Source of the DNA: Frankiaceae bacterium
GTDB taxonomy: Bacteria > Actinomycetota > Actinomycetes > JAVEEB01
DNA length: 8,108 nt
Assembly (NCBI GenBank): GCA_030840665.1
Contig: JAVEEB010000472.1
Span: 1-8,108 of the forward strand
Reading direction: 5' to 3'
The translations under genes and the position numbers were made by a program. Each line of letters begins with the position of its first letter. Position 1 is the stretch's first letter. This document shows positions 1-6,071 of this stretch, one piece after another. Under the pieces are notes generated by a model. It was not told the origin of the DNA. It did no database searches and was given only the letters and a program-made list of their open reading frames with translations.

Positions 1-506
1 ACCAGGCCGCGCACGCCGTACAAGCCGGCAAGAGTGACGATGAACGGAGGGAGTCGCACCCGCGCGACCAATGCACCCTGGATCAGTCCGATCAGCAGCG
101 CGGCACCAAGGGCCATGGCGATGGCGGCGATGATGTTGAGGCCCATTCCCTTGTTCGGGTCGACGCCTTTGGTGACCAACACTGCGGACAGGGCGAAGAC
201 CGAACCGACGGACAGGTCGATCCCGCCGGAGATGATGACCTGAGTCATGCCGATGGCAATGATGGCCGGAAAGGACGCCTGAATAAGGACGTTGCTGACG
301 TTGCCGCCCTTGCCCCAGGTGGCGAAGTTCGTGACCGTCGCGGCGGAGATCGCGCAAACGATGACCAGCACGACGAACGCGCCGACACCGTCGCGCTGCA
401 GGAAGTGTGCGACCTGCGCCTTGCGGGAGCGGGCAGCCAACGACGCCTCGACGCCGGCGCCGCGCGCCGCATCGAGGGAAAGCCCCGGAGTCTCGCCGAT
501 GGTCAT
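1..506 (-). CDS. yjfF: Sugar ABC transporter permease, YjfF-like (3' end beyond the window)
   Basis: Inner-membrane permease subunit of a CUT2-type sugar importer; it should pair with the YtfT-like permease encoded just upstream. The first 168 residues are visible and the reading frame runs off the left edge. Residues ~41-60 form a first hydrophobic helix. Residues ~79-111 carry the family hallmark GMTQVIISGGIDLSVGS, and LPPFIVTLAGLYGVRGL (152-168) matches the equivalent segment of E. coli YjfF as I recall it. The ~38-residue polar N-terminus is longer than in E. coli YjfF. The ATG at 506 overlaps the TGA of the upstream permease (ATGA, 503-506). A GGAAG lies about 11 bases before the ATG, so translation is probably coupled. 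The family call is firm; the symbol is by similarity and gene order, and the substrate is unproven. Confidence 0.88.
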   Translation of the reverse strand, partial: MTIGETPGLSLDAARGAGVEASLAARSRKAQVAHFLQRDGVGAFVVLVIVCAISAATVTNFATWGKGGNVSNVLIQASFPAIIAIGMTQVIISGGIDLSVGSVFALSAVLVTKGVDPNKGMGLNIIAAIAMALGAALLIGLIQGALVARVRLPPFIVTLAGLYGVRGL

Positions 507-1477
507 GAGCGAGCTCGCTTCCGCTGCGCGTACACCGCAAGGATGATGATGACCGCCGTCGCAATCTTCGACACCGCGTCGCTCACGCCGTGGAAAATGA
601 GCGTGCTCGCGATGAGTTGCATGACGAGCGCCCCGGCGATGGTCCCGATCACGCGCACGCGACCGCCGGACAGTGGTGTGCCACCGACCACCACAGCTGT
701 GATGGCGAGCAGTTCGTAGTAGAGGCCGTTCGTGCTGGGGTCGTTGGTGCTGGTGCGGGCGGTCACCACCAGGCCGGCCCATGCGGCGAGCACGCCACTG
801 ATCATGTATACGGTGACGAGCGTCCTGCGCACAGGGATGCCGGACAGGTACGACGCCCGCACGTTGTCGCCGATCGCGACAACTCGACGCCCGAACACCG
901 TGCGGCGGACCACCAACGCGATGATGACGACCGGCACGAGGGCGTCGTAGAACGGCGCTTGGATACCGAGAAACTTGCCGATGCCGAAGCGGGAGATCGT
1001 CGGATCCGAGACGCTCAAGTTACTGGCCTGCAGCACGATGGCGAGACCTCGGCCCGCAACGAGCAGGGCGAGTGTCGCAACGATTGGTTGCACTTCGAAG
1101 AAGGCGACCAACGTGCCGGCGATCGAACCGACCAGCATGCCCGCGATGAGAACTGCCACAACGATGACGTAGCTGTTGATGCCGCGGTCCAGCAGCTGGC
1201 CGATCACCGAGGCGGAGATTGCCATCGTGGCGCCGACGGAAAGGTCGATGCCCTCGGTGCCGATGACGAGGGCCATTCCCAATGCCACGATGAGGATCGG
1301 CGCGACCAGGACGAGCTGCAGCTTGATGTTGTCGACCGTGACCCAGCGCCTCGTGAAGACCGCGTTGTAGGCGACAAGGAGCAGGAGCGCGACGTACACG
1401 CCGTTCTCTTGCAGGAAGACCGTCGCCCCGTCCCGGTCCAGTGAGCGCCGTGAGCCGGTCGCCGTTGCCTCACTCAT
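503..1477 (-). CDS. ytfT: Sugar ABC transporter permease, YtfT-like
   Basis: First of two non-identical membrane permeases of the sugar importer, 324 aa, the usual family length. A short charged cytoplasmic N-terminus is followed by hydrophobic helices from residue ~27 on. The BPD_transp_2 hallmark GIDLSVGA is at 76-83, VQPIVATLALLVAGRGLA at 129-146 matches YtfT, and the cytoplasmic loop FGRRVVAIGDNVRASYLSG (195-213) is the segment that contacts the ATPase. A late VVVGGTPLSGG (262-272) is also typical. The C-terminus is basic (RKRARS). The ATG at 1477 overlaps the ATPase stop (ATGA, 1474-1477) and has a GGGGA about 9 bases upstream, inside the ATPase gene. It resembles E. coli YtfT more than RbsC because it sits directly after a YtfR-like ATPase and before a YjfF-like partner. 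The transported sugar is not determined by the sequence. Confidence 0.92.
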   Translation of the reverse strand: MSEATATGSRRSLDRDGATVFLQENGVYVALLLLVAYNAVFTRRWVTVDNIKLQLVLVAPILIVALGMALVIGTEGIDLSVGATMAISASVIGQLLDRGINSYVIVVAVLIAGMLVGSIAGTLVAFFEVQPIVATLALLVAGRGLAIVLQASNLSVSDPTISRFGIGKFLGIQAPFYDALVPVVIIALVVRRTVFGRRVVAIGDNVRASYLSGIPVRRTLVTVYMISGVLAAWAGLVVTARTSTNDPSTNGLYYELLAITAVVVGGTPLSGGRVRVIGTIAGALVMQLIASTLIFHGVSDAVSKIATAVIIILAVYAQRKRARS

Positions 1478-3024
1478 GCACTTGTTTCCCCGCCCAGCGT
1501 TCCGGCAATGGCGTGCACCAGGTCTCCTTCGTTGAGTCTGTGTCCGTCCAACTCGTCGACGATCGAGCCTTCCCGCAAGACAAGCACCCGATGCGACCCG
1601 TCGACCAGCTCCTCGGTCTCCGACGAGATGAGCAGCACTCCCAGGCCCTGCTCGGCGAGTTCGTCGATGAGACGGCGCACTTCCGCCTTCGCGCCCACGT
1701 CGATGCCCCGGGTCGGTTCATCCAACATGAGGATCCGTGGCTCCAGGCAGAGCCAGCGGGCGAGCAGGACCTTCTGCTGATTTCCGCCCGACAAGGTGCC
1801 GACCTTCTGCGACGGGCCGAACGCCTTGATATTCAGCCTCTGCATGAAAGTTGCCACCAGCTTGTTGGCGGCGCTGTCGGAAAAGACCCCGCTCTTCGAC
1901 AGGCGCGGGAGCGCGGCCAACACGATGTTGTCCTTGATGGACAGGTTGGGCAGGATGCCGTCGGCCTTGCGGTCCTCGGGCAACAGCACGACGCCGGCGG
2001 CAATCGAACGCGCCGGTGAGCCGAGAGCGACGGGGGACCCACCGACGCTCACGTGTCCCGAGTCGAGGATCTGGGCACCGAGGATGGCCTTGGCTGTTTC
2101 GCTGCGACCGGCCCCGAGCAACCCGCCCAGGCCCACGACCTCGCCCGGTCTGATCTCGACGCTGACGTCATGGAGGAGCCCACGCCGGTTGAGACTGTCG
2201 GCAACCAGCACAGGGGCAACTTTTGCTGCATCCGGCGGTTGAACGACCGCGCTGGAAGACCGCGAATGTTGAGCCAGCAGCTCGCGGCCGAGCATGGTCG
2301 CGACGAGCTGTTGCCGCGGCAAGTCGGCGATCGGCCCCGAGTGCACGAGGCGACCGTCGCGGAGGACCGTGACCTGGTCGCAGATGCGATAGAGCTCGTC
2401 AAGGCGGTGGCTCACGTAGACGATCGCCACGCCGTCGGCCTTCAGCCGCTCGATGAGGCGGAACAGCGTCTCGACCTCGCGCGACTCGAGGGAGGAGGTC
2501 GGCTCGTCCATGATGACGACACTCGCCTCGAGTGAGATGGCGCGGGCCACGGAGATCATCTGTTGCGCACCGAGGGCCAGGGTCGCGACGGGCACCGTCG
2601 GGTCGGCGTCGATGTTGAAGTCGCTGAGCAACGCCTTGGCGTCGCGGTTCATCCGCTTGAAGTCGATCAGCCCGAGAGCTGTCCGCGGTTCGCGCCCCAG
2701 GTAGAGGTTGCGCGCACCGCTCTGCAGCGGCACGAGGTTGACCTCTTGGTAGATCGTGCTGATGCCGGCGTCCTGGGCGGCGCGGGGGCTCGCGAAGGAA
2801 ACCGAGTTGCCGTGAAGAAGGAGCTGACCGGCGTCCAGTTGGTAGACGCCGGTCAGCACCTTGATGAGCGTGGACTTGCCCGCACCGTTCTCACCGACGA
2901 GCGCGTGAACCTCGCCGCGGCGCAGGCTCACCGACACGTCTTGAAGGGCCTTGACTCCGGGGAACGTCTTGCTGATCCCCTTGGCCTCCAGTACAGGAGT
3001 CTGCGAGTTGTCGGCGACCGTCAT
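1474..3024 (-). CDS. ytfR: Sugar ABC transporter ATP-binding protein with two NBDs, YtfR-like
   Basis: Cytoplasmic ATPase powering the sugar importer; 516 aa from the ATG, typical of RbsA/MglA/YtfR proteins with two fused nucleotide-binding domains. NBD1 has Walker A GENGAGKST (44-52), Q-loop YQEVNL (around 93), a degenerate signature LALGAQQM, Walker B VVIMDEP (169-175) and switch His206. NBD2 has a degenerate Walker A, GLLGAGRSE (301-309, Lys replaced by Arg), signature LSGGNQQK (411-418), Walker B LMLDEP (432-437), then TRGIDVGAK. This asymmetry is normal for the family. I chose ATG 3024 because it gives an N-terminus matching YtfR in length. An in-frame GTG at 3039 would add five residues but has no Shine-Dalgarno; the ATG has only a weak GGA 10 bases upstream. 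It lies 75 bases after the binding-protein gene and overlaps the next gene by 4 bases. Confidence 0.93.
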   Translation of the reverse strand: MTVADNSQTPVLEAKGISKTFPGVKALQDVSVSLRRGEVHALVGENGAGKSTLIKVLTGVYQLDAGQLLLHGNSVSFASPRAAQDAGISTIYQEVNLVPLQSGARNLYLGREPRTALGLIDFKRMNRDAKALLSDFNIDADPTVPVATLALGAQQMISVARAISLEASVVIMDEPTSSLESREVETLFRLIERLKADGVAIVYVSHRLDELYRICDQVTVLRDGRLVHSGPIADLPRQQLVATMLGRELLAQHSRSSSAVVQPPDAAKVAPVLVADSLNRRGLLHDVSVEIRPGEVVGLGGLLGAGRSETAKAILGAQILDSGHVSVGGSPVALGSPARSIAAGVVLLPEDRKADGILPNLSIKDNIVLAALPRLSKSGVFSDSAANKLVATFMQRLNIKAFGPSQKVGTLSGGNQQKVLLARWLCLEPRILMLDEPTRGIDVGAKAEVRRLIDELAEQGLGVLLISSETEELVDGSHRVLVLREGSIVDELDGHRLNEGDLVHAIAGTLGGETSA

Positions 3025-3071
3025 TGTGTGAGCGTCCACTCATTTCGCGTCTTGAGTTGGCTGGTGCGGTG

Positions 3072-3101
3072 GTGCAGATTGTCGTGCAGTTGGGGCAGAT
3101 T
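3072..3101. repeat. Three imperfect 9-base direct repeats between binding-protein and ATPase genes
   Basis: On the plus strand, GTGCAGATT (3072-3080), GTGCAGTTG (3084-3092) and GGGCAGATT (3093-3101) lie almost head to tail just after the binding-protein gene; the last copy runs into its stop codon. No stem-loop strong enough for a terminator or RNA-processing site is evident in this 75-base spacer. The repeats may be chance or a protein or RNA contact site. Confidence 0.3.
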
Positions 3102-4224
3102 AAAACGCCTGGTCCAGCTTCGCCTTGGCGTCGGCGGCGTTCAGGTAATCGCCGTCGGTGATGATGATCTTGGCCGGTGTTCCCTTGCCGCTCTCGAAGT
3201 CCGTGAGTGCCTGGAAGGCCAGCGGTCCGAAGCGCGGGTTGGACTGGATGACGGCCGTGTACTGGCCCGTGATGATCTTGGAAACGGCGTCCTTGATGCC
3301 GTCGATCGACACGATCTTGATGTCCTTGCCGGGAGTCTTGCCGGCTGCCTTGATCGCGTTGTATGCGCCAACGCCCATCTCATCGTTCTCGGCGTAGATG
3401 CCGGTGATCGACGAGTCGGCCTGCAGCAGTTGCGACGCGACCGTCTGGCCCGTGGCCCGGTCGAAGTTGCCGGTCTGCTGCTTGGAGATCGTGACGCCCG
3501 GGTACTTGGCCTTCATCTCCTCGACGAAGCCGCTGGTGCGGTCGGTTGTGACCCCGTTGCCCGACGAGCCGAGCAGGATGACGACGTTGCCCTTGCCTGC
3601 CAGGGCCTCGCCCATGGCGTCCGCGGCCCGCTTGCCCTGGCTCACGAAGTTGGAGCCAATGAACGTCAGATAGTCCTTGCAGGGGGTCTGAGAAACGAGC
3701 CGGTCGACGGTGACGACCGGGACCTTCGCCGCAGCAGCCGCGGCCCACGCCGGCTGGAGACCGTCACTGTTGAGCGGAGCAACGATAAGAAGCTTGGCGC
3801 CCTTCGTGATCAGGTCCTTGATGTCGGCGATCTGCTTCGCCGGGTCCTTGTTCGCGTTGGCATAGAGCAACGTTGCGCCCTGCTTGGTGGCCTCGTCCTT
3901 CATGGACTGGGTCTCCGCCGCCCGGAAGGACGCGTTGTCCGGCTCCGACTGGGAGAAGCCGACCTTCACGCCGTGGAAGTCCGTGATGGCCGGGTAGCCA
4001 AGCTTTGCGGCCGTGCAGAGGTCTCCGCTGGTCGACGGCGCCGTCGATGCGCTGCTGGTGTCGGCCGGCGAGGTCGCGGACGAAGCGGACGAAGCGGCCG
4101 TGGTCGTCGTGCCGGGTGCAGCTGCAGTGGTGGAGCTCTTTGAACTGCAGCCGACGGCGGCGAGGCTGATGCCGACGGTGAGAACGAGCGTCCGGCCGGT
4201 GCGGGTGCTGAAGCGTGCGGTCAT
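3100..4224 (-). CDS. ytfQ: Sugar-binding lipoprotein of the ABC importer, YtfQ-like
   Basis: Extracellular substrate-binding subunit, 374 aa, membrane-anchored through a lipid. A basic N-terminus and hydrophobic stretch end in the lipobox LAAVGC with the lipidated Cys at 26. A Ser/Thr/Ala-rich linker (27-68) follows, then a periplasmic-binding-protein type 1 fold (about 86-374). Segments matching E. coli YtfQ as I recall it include VGFSQ (88-92), FRAAET (100-105), VDRLV (173-177), TDRTSGF (227-233), TGNFDRATG (251-259), AENDEMGVGA (278-287), PGKDIKIVSIDG (298-309). Cys70 and Cys182 could form a disulfide. YtfQ has Trp where this protein has Phe100, so ligand choice may differ. ATG 4224 is preferred over GTG 4233 because GGGAAG sits 8 bases before the ATG and overlaps the GTG. 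First gene of the operon, divergent from the DeoR regulator. Galactofuranose, fructose or a pentose are candidate ligands. Confidence 0.92.
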   Translation of the reverse strand: MTARFSTRTGRTLVLTVGISLAAVGCSSKSSTTAAAPGTTTTAASSASSATSPADTSSASTAPSTSGDLCTAAKLGYPAITDFHGVKVGFSQSEPDNASFRAAETQSMKDEATKQGATLLYANANKDPAKQIADIKDLITKGAKLLIVAPLNSDGLQPAWAAAAAAKVPVVTVDRLVSQTPCKDYLTFIGSNFVSQGKRAADAMGEALAGKGNVVILLGSSGNGVTTDRTSGFVEEMKAKYPGVTISKQQTGNFDRATGQTVASQLLQADSSITGIYAENDEMGVGAYNAIKAAGKTPGKDIKIVSIDGIKDAVSKIITGQYTAVIQSNPRFGPLAFQALTDFESGKGTPAKIIITDGDYLNAADAKAKLDQAF

Positions 4225-4232
4225 GCAGGTCA

Positions 4233-4238
4233 CTTCCC
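4233..4238 (-). promoter_or_regulatory. Ribosome binding site GGGAAG that fixes the ytfQ start
   Basis: The minus strand reads GGGAAG here, 8 bases before the ATG at 4224. The alternative in-frame GTG (4231-4233) overlaps this motif, so the site cannot serve it. This supports the shorter protein. Confidence 0.65.
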
Positions 4239-4334
4239 TTTTATCTTGCGCGGTTGTGAAGTGGCGTGTGCGGCGGCTGTTGGCCGTGTTCAGATGGCGA
4301 CGCAGAAGCTCAATCAGTCACTGCTTCCGCGGCG

Positions 4335-4364
4335 ACTTTGCTACTTGATCACATCGCGTGTCAA
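4335..4364 (-). promoter_or_regulatory. Predicted promoter of the sugar-importer operon
   Basis: On the minus strand a perfect -35 hexamer TTGACA (4364-4359) is followed after 18 bases by CAAAGT (4340-4335), a partial -10 (A, A and T of TATAAT match). Transcription would start near 4328, giving a leader of about 100 bases before the ytfQ ATG. The leader holds only short stems (for example GAAGC/GCTTC) and I see no riboswitch or attenuator. The -35 lies within one TACTTGA repeat and another falls in the spacer, as expected for a repressed promoter. Confidence 0.5.
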
Positions 4365-4383
4365 GTATCGGTCAGGTACTTGA
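4342..4383. promoter_or_regulatory. Operator array: three TACTTGA heptamers in alternating orientation
   Basis: TACTTGA occurs on the plus strand at 4342-4348, inverted as TCAAGTA at 4361-4367, and again on the plus strand at 4377-4383. The first two form an inverted repeat that extends inward to TACTTGATCAC / GTGTCAAGTA, with one unpaired base. The second and third form another with a 9-base spacer. Centres are 19 and 16 bases apart. The array sits between divergent genes, one for a DeoR repressor, and overlaps both predicted promoters. The likely ligand is that repressor, which would control the importer and itself. The repeats are seen; the binding is inferred. Confidence 0.6.
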
Positions 4384-4408
4384 TTGATAACGATCAGGCA
4401 TGCATAGT
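4380..4408 (+). promoter_or_regulatory. Predicted promoter of the DeoR-family regulator
   Basis: TTGATT (4380-4385, four of six matches to TTGACA) is separated by 17 bases from CATAGT (4403-4408, four of six matches to TATAAT). Transcription would begin at about 4415-4416, which is the ATG itself. The -35 overlaps the third TACTTGA copy, suggesting autorepression. Both hexamers are imperfect, so this is tentative. Confidence 0.35.
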
Positions 4409-4415
4409 TCGCCCT

Positions 4416-5270
4416 ATGCGAGTTAACGACCGTCGACAGCTGATCCTGGACGCCGTGCACCAGCGCGGCCTCCTGACGATGCGCGACGTCACCACCCTGG
4501 TCGGCACGTCCGAAGCGACGGCCCGCCGCGACCTCCGGCACCTCGCGGAGGAAGGGCTGATCAGGCGTACTCACGGTGGCGCCGCCCCTTCCCGCCTCGT
4601 GAGCCGGGAAGCGCCCTACCTCGAAAAGGCGCAGCAGGCCGCCGCCGAGAAACACTCGATCGCCGCCGCCGCGGCCGCCATGATCTCCGACGGGGACACG
4701 GTGGCCATCGGCCCCGGGACGACCACTTTTGCCCTGGCGCAGCGATTGACTGCGATCGACGACTTGACCGTCGTCACCAACTCGGTGCTCGTTTGCGCAG
4801 CGCTCGAGCGCGCGTCAAACGTGCACCTGCTCCTATCGGGCGGCCTCGTGCGGAACTCCACGCACGCCCTCGTCGGCCCGCTTGCGGAGCAGTCGCTCGC
4901 CGGACTGTTCGTGTCGACGCTCTATCTGTCCGGCAACGGCCTCAGTGCCGCGCGCGGGCTCTCGACCCCCGATGTCCTGGCCGCGGCCGTCGATCGCCGC
5001 CTCGTCATGTCCGCCGCCCGTGTCGTGGTCCTCGTCGACCACACGAAGGTCGGCATCGAGACCATGTCGCAGACCGTGGCGCCCGAGCACATTTCGTGTG
5101 TCATAACGGACGATCAGGCCGATCCGGTCGAGATCGACCGCCTTCGCCAGGCCGGGATCGAAGTCGTTGTGACCACACCCAAGCTCAATGGCGACCTCGA
5201 CGGGTCACCGTCGTACGGCGAGATCCATCGCGCCCTGGCACTGCCGCGCACGGAGTCCAAGAAGCGCTGA
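4416..5270 (+). CDS. DeoR/GlpR-family transcriptional regulator of sugar metabolism
   Basis: Cytoplasmic DNA-binding repressor, 284 aa. The N-terminal winged helix-turn-helix (about 5-58) shows the family pattern: RRQLILDAV, then TSEATARRDLRHLAEEGLIRR and THGGA (52-56). The DeoRC effector domain (about 75-235) has IGPGTTT (98-104), VVTNS (119-123), LLSGGLVR (139-146), GLSTPDVLAAAVDRRLV (181-197) and LVDHTKVG (206-213). Proteins of this group usually sense a phosphorylated sugar intermediate. After VVVTTPK a tail of about 28 residues (257-284) makes it somewhat longer than the usual ~250 aa. I chose ATG 4416 because the HTH begins right there; an in-frame start further upstream (4266) would place 50 unrelated residues before it. 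No Shine-Dalgarno precedes the ATG, so the mRNA may be leaderless. It is divergent from the sugar importer, which it probably controls. The effector is unknown. Confidence 0.93.
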   Translation: MRVNDRRQLILDAVHQRGLLTMRDVTTLVGTSEATARRDLRHLAEEGLIRRTHGGAAPSRLVSREAPYLEKAQQAAAEKHSIAAAAAAMISDGDTVAIGPGTTTFALAQRLTAIDDLTVVTNSVLVCAALERASNVHLLLSGGLVRNSTHALVGPLAEQSLAGLFVSTLYLSGNGLSAARGLSTPDVLAAAVDRRLVMSAARVVVLVDHTKVGIETMSQTVAPEHISCVITDDQADPVEIDRLRQAGIEVVVTTPKLNGDLDGSPSYGEIHRALALPRTESKKR

Positions 5271-5273
5271 CCG

Positions 5274-6071
5274 TCAGCGCACGAGGACCCGGGTCATCCG
5301 CCGGACGGCGAACCACCAGCACAGCGCCGTCATCGCGACCAGGTAGGCGACGGCGACGACCGTGTCGCCCCCGATGGCTCCCAGCGCCGGCTCGCGGATC
5401 AGGTTGATCGAATGGAAGAGCGGCAAGCACTCCACGAGGAGCTGCACGCCGCGCGGGTACACCGACAACGGGTAGAAAGTCGTTGCAAACAAGAACATCG
5501 GGAGCATGACGAGCTGTACGTACTGGAAGTCGTCCCAGTCACGGACGTACGACGCGGCGATCAAGCCGGCGGCGGCGAACGCCAAGGCGACGAGGGCCGA
5601 CGCCGGCACGATCAGCAGCGACATGACCGAATGAACAAGACCGAAGGCCGCCATCGCCGCCAGGAAGCCCGTGCCGGCGAGGACACCCCGGGCGGTCGCC
5701 CACCACAGTTCTGCCCGCACGATCTCGGCGATCGACATCGGGGTGGCGATGACGACGTCGTACAACTTGGCTTGTTTGATCCTGTCGAATGCGCCGAAGA
5801 TGGTCTCGGCCGTGGCGGCGTTCATCACGGCCATTGCCAGCAGGCCGGGCGCGACGTAGGCCGCGTACGACACGTGACTGAGCCCCGGCGCGTGACCCAC
5901 GAGCTTGCCCAGGCCGACACCCATGGTGAGCAGATACATGAGCGGCTCGAGCACGGCGGCGACGAGCTCGGTCCAGCTGCGGCGGTAGACGTACACCTGG
6001 CGGGTCAGGAGTGGCCAGGTGCCGACACGCGGCCTGGATGCGACCTCGCGGATGGCCTCGGTGACGGTCAT
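5274..6071 (-). CDS. ABC-2 type exporter permease, NodJ/DrrB-like (second permease)
   Basis: Integral membrane subunit of an ABC exporter, 265 aa. After a short cytoplasmic N-terminus, hydrophobic helices appear at about 36-56, 71-90, 125-145, 150-174, 183-202 and 236-255, the usual six of the ABC-2 fold. The cytoplasmic segment FGAFDRIKQAKLYDVVIATP (92-111), the VRDWDDFQYV loop (176-185) and FYPLSVYPRGVQLLVECLP (199-217) followed by a REPALG motif are typical of NodJ-like permeases. The ATG at 6071 overlaps the stop of the first permease (ATGA, 6068-6071), and GGAAG lies 8 bases upstream. It is probably a heterodimer partner of that permease. It ends 3 bases from the converging stop of the DeoR regulator, leaving no room for a terminator between the genes. 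Substrate unknown. Confidence 0.88.
   Translation of the reverse strand: MTVTEAIREVASRPRVGTWPLLTRQVYVYRRSWTELVAAVLEPLMYLLTMGVGLGKLVGHAPGLSHVSYAAYVAPGLLAMAVMNAATAETIFGAFDRIKQAKLYDVVIATPMSIAEIVRAELWWATARGVLAGTGFLAAMAAFGLVHSVMSLLIVPASALVALAFAAAGLIAASYVRDWDDFQYVQLVMLPMFLFATTFYPLSVYPRGVQLLVECLPLFHSINLIREPALGAIGGDTVVAVAYLVAMTALCWWFAVRRMTRVLVR

Noticed and set aside
508..519. 12-base perfect palindrome AGCGAGCTCGCT just before the yjfF ATG
   Set aside because: It lies in the coding end of ytfT, has no loop to form a useful hairpin, and such short G/C-rich palindromes are frequent by chance.
590..1444. 284-codon plus-strand open frame opposite ytfT
   Set aside because: Product rich in Asp, His, Arg and Glu with no domain; it mirrors the codon phase of the membrane permease on the other strand.
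1474..3024. Degenerate NBD1 signature and Walker A Lys-to-Arg change in NBD2 of the ATPase as signs of inactivation
   Set aside because: The same asymmetry is standard in RbsA/YtfR-type double-NBD ATPases, so it is not decay.
2563..4143. 526-codon open frame on the plus strand opposite the ATPase and binding-protein genes
   Set aside because: It is antisense to two well-supported genes, its product is an Arg/Gly/Val/Leu-rich low-complexity string with no recognisable domain, and long antisense frames are expected in high-GC DNA.
4303..4331. Possible stem (GAAGC / GCTTC) in the ytfQ leader as an attenuator or riboswitch
   Set aside because: The stem is only 5 base pairs, with no T-run and no resemblance to a known riboswitch core.
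4266..4415. N-terminal extension of the DeoR regulator from an upstream in-frame start
   Set aside because: It would add 50 residues without family similarity and make the promoter and operator array coding; the HTH begins right after ATG 4416.
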